A stretch of DNA of 64,000 nucleotides from positions 1,852,456 to 1,916,455 of the forward strand of contig JAJEKV010000102.1 of NCBI GenBank assembly GCA_021234155.1, in the 5' to 3' direction. Both the position numbers and the translations under genes were made by a program. Origin of the DNA: Isoetes taiwanensis (Eukaryota > Streptophyta > Lycopodiopsida > Isoetales > Isoetaceae). This document shows, piece by piece, positions 1-12,421 of the stretch (positions are counted from its first letter, which is position 1; each line of letters opens with the position of its first letter). The notes under the pieces are model-generated. The model had not been told where the DNA came from. It saw only the letters and a list, made by a program, of their open reading frames with translations, and did not search any database.

Positions 1-965
1 TATGGCTTCAAACAACGACCCCCACTTTTATACGAAGCAAAGAAGAATTCAGAAGCTTCTAGGGTTGTCTAGAACTTGCAGACCGTTAAGGAGAATCGAG
101 AAGCTTCCAAGACCTTCTATGCTTGACCCCCTGGTAGAAACTTAAGATCCATTGAAGAAGCTCCTTCTAAGAGCTCACAAGTCAAAAGAGCATTAGATAT
201 GGTGTTCTAAAGCCTTTGAAGTCATTATACCTCAAAATAACTTTAATGTGGCGTTGCAAAGCATTTGCAATGAGTATACCTCAAAACAACATTCTTTTGT
301 ATATGCTTAGTTGGTGGTATTCCTTTTAGTAGCTTGTGTATTCATCTTCGTTTGAAATTGCATAATGTTACTAGCAGAAAACTATTGCTTATTAAGTAGA
401 AAAAAACAAAAATACCCTTTATGTTTTCACGAAATTTTACCACATACCTCTGAGTTTTGATAATCTAGAATCTATACCTCATCATCAAAATTTCTAAATG
501 TGTATTGCTCCTAAACTTTAATTGTAAAGGTATAGAGTGGGAGTTCTTTGGGTTGTAGATTAGTGTCATTCACCATCCAACACAAAGGGGGCGAGGAAAA
601 ATATATGAAGCGTTGCCCTTTCAAGTAGGACAAGGGATTTAGTAATTCTTGAAATATTCAAATATGTTGAGGGATTTAGTAGATCTTGAAATATTCAAAT
701 ATGTTGGTGATGTGGGTGCATTGAAGAATGCCACTAAATACTTAAACGGATCAAATAAGTGCCCTTCACAAAGCTTGTGCCCTTCACAAAGCTTATAGAT
801 CAGAGAGAGATTTTTCAATGACATGACATTCAAATTATGTTACCAAAATGCTAGTTTTAGCAAAAGGTAAGGGCATTTCATAATTGGCAATGTACGTATA
901 TTTAGTTATTGAAGTAAGGATCGTCAAGGGGTTGTAAAGACAAACCTTGTGCACGATAGTAATTA

Positions 966-2340
966 TTTTCCATGTTGCTGGATTTATAAAGTATTTTTGT
1001 CTCTGGCTTGATAGCAATCACCTCCTTTTTGGATATCATGGACTGGTTTGAAGCCTTTGAAAATGAAGTCGTCAGATATCTAATGGGATTGTGCAAGGCA
1101 TTACGCATCTCATTGAAGATCATATATTTATCATGCAAGACATTAGCAGCAGTTCTTCACACCAAAATGAAACAAATGCAGCATAAAACTGTATCTTTTA
1201 ACTATTACTTTGGTTTGAATGCAATTACAGTTTATATCGTATATAAATTATACTGATAAGATCATGTATTTGTGCAGTGAGAACATAGACCCAATCAATT
1301 AGAAGCATAATCACATTAATTCCATGCCAATGCATCATGCCATTTTAAGATTCAACAAACATAAGATCGGGAGGAGTATTCCACAACAATAACAACAAAT
1401 CCAGTCATAAAGAAAAAATCCAGCTTATCTTTTATGAAATTGATATCAATTTTAAGCCCCAAGATATTTGTTAAGCACGCTGGGGTCAGGGATGTATATT
1501 AGAATCTTAGAAATTTCTTAACTTGATATGTCGATATAACTCCTCTTTCTTCACTTTCCTTTGTCTATACAAGAGGGGAAGTACTTTATCTAACAGAGCT
1601 GCAAAACCATTGGATGCAAGCACACTGTAGTTGCCTTAAGCCATTAGAACAGATGGAAGAATTTTCCATGTTGCCCGATTTATAAAGTATTTTTGTCTCT
1701 GGCTTGATAGCAATCACCTCTTTTTTTGGATATCATGTACTGGCTTGAAGCCTTTGAAAATGAAGTCGTCAGATATCTAATGGGATTGTGCAAGGCATTA
1801 CGCATCTCATTGAAGATCATATATTTATCATGCAAGACATTAGCAGCAGTTCTTCACACCAAAATGAAACAAATGCAGCATAAAACTGTATCTTTTGAAT
1901 ATTACTTTGGTTTGAACGCAATTACAGTTTATATCGTGTATAAATTATACTGATAAGATCATGTATTTGTGCAGTGAGAACATAGACCTAATCAATTAGA
2001 AGCATAATCACATTAATTCCATGCCAATGCATCATGCCATTTTAAGATTCAACAAACATAAGATCGCGAGGAGTATCCCACAACAATAACAACAAATCCA
2101 GTCATAAAGAAAAAATCCAGCTTATCTTTCGTGAAATTGATATCAATTTAAAGCCCCAAGATATTTGTTAAGCACGCAGAGGGATGCATATATCTTAGAT
2201 ATTTCTCAACTTGATATGTCGATATAACTCCTCTTTCTTCACTTTCCTTTGTCTATACAAGAGGGGAAGCACTTTATCTAACATGGCTGTTTAGAGCTGC
2301 AAAACCATTGGATGCAAGCATACTATAGTTGCCTTAAGCC
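966..2340 (+). repeat. Tandem duplication, two ~697-bp copies, left arm only
   Basis: The block starting at 966 (attttccatgttgctgg) recurs from about 1663, and the following ~670 bases match closely, including a short frame that appears as 1008-1256 and again as 1726-1953. The right inverted arm (about 60060-60760) has only one copy. The duplication therefore arose after the inverted duplication, or one copy was lost from the right arm. No function is apparent. Confidence 0.88.
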
Positions 2341-3701
2341 ATTAGACCAGATGGAAGAATTTACATGCTCCTCTTGCCCTACACTAAGAGAATATGAAGC
2401 CATCCTACCTTTGGTCTCTTCAAATTCAAGAATGCTTCGTCTCATACTGCACTTGGATAGGTTCCTGCTGTAAAAATGTACTTCCCACTTGAGCGTCATA
2501 CTCGAAAGCATAAACAAATGAGAATACAATCTTCTAACTGTAATTTGATCATTCCGAATCAAATAAAAAAGAAATGGCATGAGAGGGCAGAGGAGATAAT
2601 CAGAAGAACTAAATTTTTTGTCCATAAAAGCATTTCCTCCAATCTAGCACATATGTAGCAAATTTCACGAATGCCTTGTTTCTGGTCTGACCATTAAGAT
2701 TCTTTTCTTGAAGTACTACATCCCATGAACTCCTTAAATATGCCTTACTTCCCATATATCTGCCTAAAAGCCAGTCCAGTAATTGCTTGATACATATTAC
2801 ATAGTAATCATGCCATATAAAACAGTATGAATCCCATGTTTGGCATCAGCCTGTCACGTGTAACATCATGGCAACTCTTTGTTGATCTCTTGTGCATTAT
2901 TTTATCAACAACAAAGAAATACCTCCCCCCTAAGGTCAAGTTTACCAGACTATGCATAGACAGAAAACTCTAGATTTGAGCCTGTCCCCACCATAATACT
3001 TCCTTCTCCCTCCTTGCCAAGGCTGCAAACAAGACGTTGACATCCATAATGTTATAACGTGGCTTTAAAAAGAAACCCAATTTTTTTCCAAGGGTTTCTT
3101 TGCATTTTGGGTAAGCTCGTTGCGCCTAAACTTATTCTTACAAGGAAGCTATGAAGGGAAAAGTGTTCAACAAAATATGTAGAATCAAAAGCCAAACCTG
3201 AAGCAACTTGTTAAGAGCGTGCAGGAGCAAGATTGAGGACTGAAGCCTTCCTAAACCAGAGGTAGAAACAAGTATTAGATAAGAAAATTTTATATGTAAC
3301 AGCATTGTTTGTTCTGACTAATGTTACTTTTCTTTCAAAAACTAATTCTGAAAACATAGATAGCTAGAGAATTTTTACGTTCACAAAGGCCACAAAAGGC
3401 GCTGCTTGATTGTGATGGCATGTATCTCAAATGCTTACCTTACACGACTTGCTAAGTTCAGTTTTACAGGGCTCGGATCCTAGGTGAAGGCAGTAATTAC
3501 CTGTAAATCCACTGTTTTTGTTAGAAGTCGTGAAGCAGAGTAAGAAACATGAATGAAGCGGAGGCGTCGATAGTCTTTTCATTTCTGGATCATTCACAGC
3601 AGGCGCCTTCCATTCTGAAGCAGAGGTCGATAGCCTTTTCCCGGATACTTGGAAAATATCGTGCCAAAGGGGGACCTTTGAACCTTTGGCAAAATCCAAC
3701 C

Positions 3702-3710
3702 TATATAATA
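3702..3710 (+). promoter_or_regulatory. TATA-like box upstream of the left Cys/Pro-rich gene copy
   Basis: The AT-rich core tatataata sits 35 bases upstream of the ATG at 3745, preceded by GC-richer sequence. The identical motif lies at 58725-58733 before the intact right copy. The spacing would leave a very short 5' UTR, so the true start site is uncertain. Confidence 0.45.
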
Positions 3711-3744
3711 TGCTCCCGTCCCCATTACTTCACATTCACAAGCC

Positions 3745-4216
3745 ATGGTTCGACATTCAACAATGTGGGTGCTTGTCTTGCTCGCCCTGGCTGTTCCAAG
3801 TATGGCCGCTTCTCAAACATCACAATGTCGTGATTTTACCATTCAATGTTCTCATGAGCTTGCAGGGGAGTGATGCGCTTTCAGGCGCCTGTAAGAAGAC
3901 AATCAACACGTTTCAAAGCGGACACGATTTCTGCCAATGTATACCACCTAGTAGCACTTGCGACCATAGTTGCTTCAATGAGTACGTGAAAGTCGTTACA
4001 AAGGCTAAAGGCAAAGATTTCACCGCAGGTTGTGGATATAGAACAATGTCGCCACCATCCTCACATCCCCGCCTCCTAGGCATTCACCACCCCCTCCCTC
4101 CCCCACCTTCTGCACGCAAATATCTGCATACGCCTCCTCCCCCACCTCCAAGACATTCTCCACCAATCCCAACACATCCACCTCCAGTGCACCCCCACCG
4201 CCCCCACCTACTCTAA
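3745..4216 (+). pseudogene. Frameshifted copy of secreted Cys/Pro-rich protein gene
   Basis: From the ATG at 3745 the reading frame gives the same signal peptide and first mature residues as the intact copy at 58189-58689. A run of four G (three in the intact copy) near 3868 then shifts the frame, and a stop follows within two codons. The remainder (Cys-rich core and Pro-rich tail to 4216) is readable in another frame. Further length differences occur in C tracts of the Pro-rich part. All differences that break the frame are in G/C homopolymers, so either this copy is a recent pseudogene or the breaks are sequencing errors. Confidence 0.8.
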
Positions 4217-4932
4217 AATATGTTTGCCTTCCAAATTATTGAGTATAGGTTCAAATTAATTTGTATTTTATTTACCCAAATCATGAAATAGAAAGTTCGT
4301 ATCTGTTTTTTCATGCATGTGTCATAAGATGAATAAGTGGTGTTTTGTTGTACATCTCATATACCAAATGGTCCAATTAATGCTGAAAAATTAGTGCTCC
4401 TAATAAATCAATGTCATTTTCTAGAAAGGGAGTAGATGGTTTTCTATAGGTAGTAATGGGAGGTATTGTATAACATGGCATATAAAGAGATGGTGTGTGA
4501 AAATGGCATGGTCAGAGCACTTGCTAATTTGGTTCGATAGAAAAGCGTTAAATGTCTTCCAGCCCTTTTCATACAATTTGCACTTTAAATTGCCTTTAAA
4601 AGAATACAGTAATTGTCTATTTTGATTAAAACCTTTGCTTTTGTCCAACCCGTTTTATCGTGAGCAAAGAAATTTTTTCCTTTCTCCCCAATGCTTCGAT
4701 AGTAAGGGATATATTTTGAGACATGTTGAAACAAGCATAGCATTTAGAAAAACCTTTCCATAGGAAGATTTTACTATAAAAGTTATACCATGTTCCAAAT
4801 TTGGGTCCTTGTACAAACAAACAATAGTAGGAAAAATATGGAGTGAAGATGCAAATAAGCCCTTTAAAAAATGTGAATATATATCTTGATGCAAGAACAT
4901 ATGTTCTTATGTGTAGCTACCTGTAATTTTTA
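4217..4932. other. 3' flank of the Cys/Pro-rich gene, shared with other loci
   Basis: No gene is seen. This flank is repeated at three kinds of place: in the right arm (57499-58188, inverted), beside the third gene copy (63291-63545 matches about 4250-4495), and at the start of each array spacer (about 8663-8890, 13183-13410 and 19010-19240 match about 4700-4930). It therefore links the gene locus to the LINE array. Confidence 0.8.
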
Positions 4933-6299
4933 TGACGCTCCCAGAATCTATATGATGCTCCCATCGTACAAATACGGGAAATTCCCCTCCCATGGCGACT
5001 ACATCACCATGGAAAGGCCCTTCGTCTAACTCGAACCACTTGGGATGGCCAAGGATCCGGGTGAAGGATATGGAGGTGTCATTTGTCCCAAGCCTTCGAT
5101 GGGAATCCTATACATCAGAAGCATACATACATGTTAGCACCTAACAACTATACACAAAATAATATACCATCACGAAGGGTGGCCCATCCATATTCTATGT
5201 AGGCAACAACACAATTCCAATATAACATAAGAAATACACCATAAATGAGGCTCTATCCCAGGCTCAGACTCTATGGGGTCGACTGACGGTCAAGGCCTCC
5301 AGATAACAGCAGACAGAAGTATAACATGGCGTTGGCTGGCATAGAACAATGGCTAGGGTAGTCCACTCCATCCGCCCCTCTTCTGCACACTTTGCAGAAA
5401 GGCTGAATCATGCTATGGTGTGGTTGTAGCCGTCCGAAGATGCAATCTCATGGAGTTACCCATGAAACTACTCCAAGTTACATCTGCCCGGTCCGATGAG
5501 GCACGAAAGGGATGAAATGGATGTACTAGAGGATATGTGCCATCCGGACGCACACGCATCCGTACTCGACTTACCCCCCTAAATCTATATCGAGTCCAGG
5601 GCGTCCATATAGGCACGCTTCCTGCGACCCAGGAGGTGTCATACCCATACCTCGCCCACACGTAGTGACCGACTATAAGTCTAGCACACTGTAGGAGCCC
5701 CAGTGGCCACGCTCAGCAAGGCTCCGCCCCCACTTCACCAGTTGTGACCGTTATTTGGTGCTGAACCACATCATAGCATCCACAGCCTGGTGGGCTCTTG
5801 TGCACATGCCGCATTTAATGGGATCTAAGGGGTTCTAGCTAGGAGCATCTCTACTTTCTAGATGGCCTTTAGGTCTCTACCCCCTTTAACCCATACAACA
5901 CAGGAGGAACAGAAAGAGAACTATCACAGAACATCCATCCATCCATAATATCAAGTAGAACATGAGATAAAGTCTAATCAAACAACTACTCATACAAGGG
6001 TTAATCCTATGATTGACTAGGAATCCAAGCTATCTACTACTAACTGGAATCATAGAGCTAGACCCATTATCTCTCTGGTTCTCCATCCCTCTGGCTATAA
6101 CAGAGTTGAACAGCAGCTCTTCCTCCACCAATGTCCCCCAATTCGATTTTGGGCCAAATTGGATTTGGGTGTCCCAAGTTAGCAGTTCTGCCTTGCCCAA
6201 ATCGAATTGGGCAATTTAGTGGAAAAGCACTAAATTTGAATTAGGGTTTAGGGCTTTTCCACCTTAATAATTAAGTATTTAATAATTAAGTATTTATTT
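4933..6299 (-). mobile_element. Family-A LTR (left arm), minus orientation, U3 end lost
   Basis: Read on the minus strand this matches the complete LTR at 56004-57498. It ends at 4933 with the terminal CA (tgacgctccc on plus). The U3 terminus, with TGTGAC and its stem-loop, is missing because the sequence breaks near 6255-6300. No internal retrotransposon sequence is attached. Small frames inside are fortuitous and mirror those of the right copy. Confidence 0.85.
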
Positions 6300-6422
6300 A
6301 AGGATCCGGGTGAAGGATATGAAGGTGTCATTAGTTCCAAGCCTTTGATGGGAATCCTATACATCAGAAGCATACATAGATGTTAGCACCTAGCAACCAT
6401 ACACAAAATAATATACCATCAC
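6300..6422 (-). repeat. Second partial copy of family-A LTR at a junction
   Basis: About 122 bases repeat LTR sequence from about 5051-5172 (same orientation), starting aggatccgggtgaagg and ending ataccatcac. It sits exactly between the truncated LTR and LINE copy 1, so it marks a rearrangement breakpoint between the inverted arm and the LINE array. Confidence 0.85.
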
Positions 6423-8658
6423 ATAATATGGGCCTGCAACGCCTAGCTAATGGGAAGGCAGCAGATTTAGATGGCATGCAGGCGGAACTTCTGAGATGGG
6501 CTGGGCTTCCTGTCCTCATGGCATTGTTCAATAAAGCATTGCAAGAAGGCTTCCCTCCACAGTAGCTAATGGGAAGGCAGCAGATTTAGATGGCATGCAG
6601 GCGGAACTTCTGAGATGGATTGGGCCTCCACTAGTGCCTGTCCTCATGGCATCTTTCAATAAAGCATTGCAAGAAGGCTTTCCTCCGCAGTGGACTACTA
6701 GTAGAGTTGTGCCCATATACAAGGCAGGGGTCCCTCAATGCCCAGCAGACTATCATACTATTATGGTCAGCTCTCTCTTTGCAAAAAAGAATTAGTTTAC
6801 ATCCTTGAGCAAAATTGACAATATGGGCCACTTTTGAGGCGGATATGCGAGCTCTCACACAAGCAGGCTTTCGGCTCAGGCATTCCACCATTGATCATAT
6901 CTTCACTCTATGCACACTGATTGAGGATAGCAGAAATCGTGACAAAACCTTTACTTGTTGTTTAGGTTTTGATTTCGCAAAAAGCTTTTGACACAAAGGC
7001 CCCGTGACAAGTTATGGGACAAATTACGACAGCTGGGAACCCCCCTTGACTTGCAAAATGCAATATAAAGGCTATATGAGGCATGCTCAGGCCGTATCAC
7101 ATCATCAGGACAGCCTATAATCAGTAGTAATGGAGTACATCAGGGTTGCCGCCTCTCCCCCACACTCTTTGGCCTATACATTGACCAGCTGGAAGATTGG
7201 ATTTCCGAGCATGGAGGTAAGGGCGCCCATCTCATGCATCACACAATCTGGCAACTCATATATGCTGACGATGTCAACCTCCTGGCCAATACTCCAGAGG
7301 ACATGCAACATCACCTGGATGCTCTTGATACTTTTTGCCGATTCAAAGTTTTATGCGAGTTAACTTGGCCAAAATTAGGGTCCCGCTAGTTTCATCATCC
7401 CGGACGCCAAGCTTCCCTCATTCACTTACGGGGACAAGATGTAGAGGTGGCTCAGACCTACAAGTACTTGGGGATCGAAGTTCTCTGCTACCACCCACAG
7501 GATGCTTTGCCATCGGGTTAGGGGGTCACAAACCCTTTCACAAAAAGCACTATATGCCATGTGGAACAACCGCCACAAGATCAGAGTTGTATGCCTAGGG
7601 CCACCAGTCACACTTGTTTAGGGCCTTCGTCGAGCCGGTCCTCTTGTATGGGGCAGAAGTGTGGAGTCCGGTGATATCCATCAACACCTGGAATGATCTC
7701 GAGCGGGTCTGTAAAGCCTTCTTGGCATGAGTCCTTGGGGTAAAGTCCATAGTTCCATACGGATCCTACTCCGGGGTGGGTTTTTACCCTTCAACGGGCC
7801 TGCATTGGAACGCCATATTATTTACTTCCAGAAGGTGGTCCCTATGGGTGATACACGTTTGCCCAACCTTGCTTTGGCCGTAGCGATGGGTCCCCAATGC
7901 CTCAAAGCCTGCTAGAAGGACAAGCAAGCTCAGTGGTTCTCACGTTGGTGTACAAAACAAACAGATGTAGTAAGCCAAATATGGACAAAGAAGGATCACA
8001 ATGCACTTAAAGTCCGTACCTAGATGCTACTTTCCTTCCGCAAGCTCACGGGATGCAAATGCTCGATAGCTAGAGCGTTAAGGCGGCACACTATCGGCCC
8101 AAAGAAGTCAATCCTAGACTCACGAGGGCCCACACGGTACTTGTACACCCATCCGCCCATGAAGAAGCGCAGACTTATAGCTTCAATTCGCCCGGTTTGG
8201 TGCACATCGTCTCCGCATTGAGGCGGGGACATTGGGCTCGGGGAAGCACGGGAGGAAAGGCTTTGCGGTGTTGCCACCGAGGCGCCATTGAAGATGAATG
8301 TCATGCCCTCGGATCTGCCCGGCCTTTGGCCCATATCCGAAGCGGTATGTTCGATTACTAGTGCACGGCCATGGTTGCATGAGTTATTGAGTGACCCAAT
8401 GGCGTCGATGGGCTTGTTGGGGTCATACCTCCGGGGAGGTTATGAATGCCGCGGACTTCGGTGTGTCCTAGGACAAAGATTGAACTGTCCTATACAATTG
8501 TCTGATGTACCCGGATACTTATCTTGCTAAGGTTTTTCCCTCAAAAACCGCCGGGGCCGGGGGTTTTTAAATCTGTGATATCGCTTTTTTGCTCTCTTTG
8601 TTTGGGTCCCATAGGCCAATTGGTCTCCGTGGACGATCTATTCTATTCTATTCTATTC
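6423..8658 (+). mobile_element. LINE remnant, array copy 1
   Basis: This is a degenerate non-LTR retrotransposon ORF2. Pieces recognisable in order: the region before the fingers domain (LANGKAADLDGMQAELLRW), the thumb/palm region (GFRLRHSTIDHIFTLCTLIE), motif A (a VPRDKLWDKL-like piece near 7000), motif B (GCRLSPTLFGLYIDQL near 7150-7190), and motif C with an intact YADDV near 7259-7275. The C-terminal zinc-finger region follows to about 8500. A ~125-bp stretch (about 6437-6563) is tandemly repeated at 6567-6690. The 3' end is the motif GGGTCCCATAGGCCAATTGG followed by (TTCTA)n. Many frameshifts and stops; inactive. Confidence 0.9.
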
Positions 8659-10345
8659 CATGATAAGGGATATATTTTGGGACACGTTAAAACAAGCATA
8701 GCATTTAGAAAAACCTTTCCATAGGAAGATTATACTATAAAAGTTATACCATGTTACAAATTTGGGTCCTTGTACAAACAAACAATGGTAGGAGAAATAT
8801 GGAGTGAAGATGAAATGAGCCCTTTTAAAAATATGAACATAAATCTTGATGCAAGAACATATGTTATTATGTGTAGCCACCTGTTATTTTCTTTTGACTA
8901 TTTTGGCTATATGCCCATTCTTTTGTATCAGGGCCTTGTCCCTGTTTTATTTCATTTTGTTTATGATGGGGCCTCAACCCCTTGTTTGTTTTGTTTTGGG
9001 CTTGATGCCCTGCTCATTGTACTATCCCATAGACCTTTAGCAGCTCAGTGGACATTAAAACGTTATCTATCTACATATCTATCTTTGTAGAAGTAGCATT
9101 AAAAATCTAGAACATGCATTTGGAGTAACATTTACTGCAAGACGTAGTAAGTTCATTTTGGACATGCTGAAATATTATTTCTCCTTCATAGATACAACAT
9201 ATCAAGCATGGTTGCTGACATCATGTTATGGTACAAACATATGGAGTGGTCCACGGTGAGAGCTATAGAAAATCTAGCAAAACTATGTAAATATTCCTCA
9301 CCCTTTAACATAAGGGCAAGGGATAAATTAACTCAAAGCTTTACCTATGTATTATTATAGGGGGCACATTTACATTAATCTATAATATGGGAAGATCAAT
9401 GACATTATATTTGTTGAAGGAGTCGTGATCACTTTAATCAGCTAAAGGAGACTGATAAATAACTTTAGGGGCAATCTTTAAGTTAATAAAGAAACATGTA
9501 TATAAATAAAAGGGATGCATTGACAAATATAGATATAGGCATAGAAAGTGGTGAGTTGATAAAGAATCCCCTTAATTATAGGATGAACCGTTACCTTTCT
9601 AAAAGACCATCCATTAACTAGCATTTGCAAAGGAACGGACACCCAGTAGCAGGCAGTTAATGGGGTGACTTGCAATGATTAGATGTTTGACTTGCACTAT
9701 AGCAGCGGCCATGTTTGACCAACTTGTGATGCAGGGAGCAACTATCAAGGTTGTAGAATTCTCTTAGGAGCAGCCCATTAAAAGAAACCAAATATAAATT
9801 GTATCACATGTATTGATTTGTGGCAAGTGTTGCAACATTAGTTACTTTTAGGACTTGTTAGATATGTCCGCACAATCAATCCATGCTTTTATTTGTTGTT
9901 TGGTATGTTGTGTTGACATATACATTTGATTAGATAAAGGATCAAATAGTTGTCGTTGTGCTTCATAGTCTCGACATTCCTTAATCTCTCGGAGTGGTCC
10001 AATCTATAGTTGATATTTAAGACAGTGTCCAAAAGTTGTAGTACTTGAGTTGTTTAATGAACAGTGGTGTTGCTTCACAACATTGGAATTGAGCACCATT
10101 TTTCTGTCCCCATATGGATCTGATGTGAAAGGTTACATTGCTGGCAAAAAAGATATCGCACTCAAAAGTTAAAATAGAAATAGCAGTTTTATGCAATGCA
10201 GAAGTTGCTTTATTGTTATGGCATATGCTTGGGGAGCAGACTTGAAGCATGAGCACTAATTAAGCATAACCTTCCACTAGCCGAATAACTATCTGGTTAC
10301 CCATTTTTCCATCTGCATCTAGTTACCCATTTTTCCATTGGAACA
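8659..10345 (+). repeat. Array spacer, copy 1
   Basis: The spacer starts with sequence homologous to the 3' flank of the Cys/Pro-rich gene. It then contains a segment ending in (ATCT)n near 9060-9085 that resembles another LINE 3' end (frame ending LSTYLSL), then about 1.2 kb of non-coding AT-rich DNA. The same order occurs at 13179-16324 and 19004-19770 plus 39270-40157. No conserved gene was found; the recurring 106-residue frame at 8770-9090 runs across the probable LINE tail and is unlikely to be coding. Confidence 0.85.
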
Positions 10346-11530
10346 GACATTCGGGACGAGGAAGTGGACTCAGACCACCAGCCCTGCTCGTTGCATATAC
10401 ATTAGCAGTCCCCGTTTGCATCCACCGCCTCAACACCTTAGGTGCCCCAAATGTGCTTGAACTATGACCGTCAACCCACTTATGCCCGGATGCTTGAGCA
10501 TAACTGACGGGAATATCGCAACTCCCACACTTCAACAAAGAATGAGATTCAGCCTAACTCACCCGCTACGATTCAAGGGTTGCCGAGATGCTTTGGGAGA
10601 GGCCACTCATAGAGAACCTCGCACCGCCACCTTCCCCGCAGCGGATGGTTCGATGTGAGTGTCGGGGAGCTCAAAACGCGAACTCCGATAAGTCACCGAT
10701 CCCACCTCCCACCCACAGGCCATCGGTCCAATACCGCTCCTTCCTTAAGAACAAGAGAGCCGGATACCTCACCGAAAGCACCAAATTTGAAGATGTTCGG
10801 TCTCACGGATCGGCATCCCAAAACATTAAGAAAGGTATTGAGCAAGGTATTTGACCCACGAGGAACATCACCGAGCAATGGGTGCGAAGGTGCTTGTCCC
10901 AGCTTTGACGACCGGCTCGGGGGCGGGCACCCGGTGCCTCGAGAGATGGGCGTGGCTCGGGTCATCACAAAGGGGATGTCATCATGGGCCCGCAACGCCC
11001 TAGCTAATGGGAAGGCAAAGCCAGATTTAGATGGCATGCAAAGGAACTTTTGAAATGGGCTGGGCCTCCACCGGTGCCTGTCCTCATGGCATTGTTCGAT
11101 AAAGCATTGCAAGAAGGCTTCCCTCCGCAGATATCTAATGGGAAGGCAAAGAGATTTAGATGGCATGCAGGCGGAACTTCTGAGATGGATTGGGCCTCCA
11201 CTGGTGCCTGTCCTCACGGCATTGTTCAATAAAGCATTGCAAGAAGGCTTTCCTCCGCAGTGGACCACTAGTAGAGTTGTGCCCATATACAAGGCAGGGG
11301 ACCCTCAATGCCCAAAGAGACTATCGTACTATTATGGTGGCTTTCTCTTTGCAAAACTGTTGGCTGGCATCCTTGAGCAGCGGTTGACAATATGGGTAGA
11401 GGAGGCGGATGTGCGAGCTCTCACACAAGCAGGCTTTCAGCTCAGGCATTCCACCATTGATCATATCTTCACTCTGTGCACACTGATTGAGGATAGCAGG
11501 AATCGCTGACAAAACCTTTACTGTTGTTTC

Positions 11531-12421
11531 GTGGATTTCGCAAAAGCTTTTGACACAGTGCCCCAGGACAAGTTGTGGGACAAATTACAACAGCTGGGAA
11601 CCCCTCTTGACTTGCAAAATGCAATATACAGGCTATACGAGGCATGCTTAGGCCGTATCACATCATCAGGACAGCCGATAATCAGTAGTATTGGAGAACG
11701 TCAGGGTTGCCCCCTCTCCCCCACACTCTTTGGCCTATACATTGACCAGCTGGAAGATTGGCTTTCTGAGAATGGAGGTGCGGTGCCCACGTCATGCATC
11801 ACACAATCCGGCAACTCATATATGCTGACCTATACTCCAGAGGACATGCAACATCACCTAGATGCTCTTGACACTTTTTGCCGATTCACTGGCATACAAG
11901 TTAACTTGGCCAAAATTAGGGTCCTGCTAGTTTCATCATCCCATCAGCCAAGGCTTCCCTCATTCACTTACCAGGGACAAGATGTAGAGGTGGCTCCAAC
12001 CTATAACTACTTGGGGATCGAGTTCTCTGCTACCACCCACTGGGATACTGCCATCAGGTTGCGGGTCACAGCGGGTTGGAAAGCACTATATGCCATGCAG
12101 AACAACAGCCACAAGTCAGAGTTGTATGCCTGGGGCCACCAGTCACACTTGTTTAGGGCCTTGGTCGAGCCGGTCCTCTTGAATGGGGCAGAAGTGTGGA
12201 GTCCGGTGATATCCCTCAACACCTGGAATGACCTCGAGCAGGTGCAGAAAACCTTCTTGGCACGAGTCCTTGGGGTAAAGTCCACAGTTCCATACCAGAT
12301 CCTACTCCAGAAGACATGTTTTTACCCCTTCAACGGGCTGCATTGGAATGCCATATTATTTACTTCCAGAAGGTGGTCGCTATGGGTGATACACGTTTGC
12401 CCAACCTTGCTTTGGCCATAG
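11531..12421 (+). pseudogene. LINE reverse transcriptase, catalytic motif deleted
   Basis: The 296-codon open frame starts at a GTG inside the domain (FVDFAKAFDTVPQDKLW, motif A with Asp). Motif B reads RQGCPLSPTLFGLYIDQL. Where copy 1 has LIYADDVNLL, this copy reads SYMLTYTPED: about 17 bases net are missing, after an upstream compensating shift, so the second and third catalytic aspartates are gone. The C-terminal half (AEVWSPVISLNTWNDLEQVQ) is normal for plant LINEs. The upstream frame at 11138-11509 is the preceding part of the same domain. Confidence 0.88.

Larger units (their letters stand above)
1..6299. repeat. Left arm of a large inverted duplication
   Basis: This stretch is the reverse complement of 56004-61694. 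Matching starts at the first base of the window (pairs with about 61694) and runs through the Cys/Pro-rich gene (3745-4216 against 58189-58689) and a family-A LTR. Sampled blocks differ by about 1-5% plus indels. The arm probably continues beyond the window on the left. Homology weakens near 6255 and stops by 6300. Apart from the gene and LTR, 1-3700 contains no convincing coding sequence; short frames there lack homology I recognise and are not kept between the arms. Confidence 0.93.

Noticed and set aside
1008-1953. Duplicated 75-82-residue frames
   Set aside because: They are repeated because of the local tandem duplication; the right arm has no equivalent open frame on that strand, and no start context or homology is seen.
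3427-3833. Frames overlapping the gene start on either strand (also 58446-59008)
   Set aside because: They are shadows of the Cys/Pro-rich gene and its promoter region.
8770-9090. 106-residue frame repeated at 13289 and 19150
   Set aside because: It is kept only because the whole spacer is duplicated, and it spans a probable LINE 3' tail with (ATCT)n.
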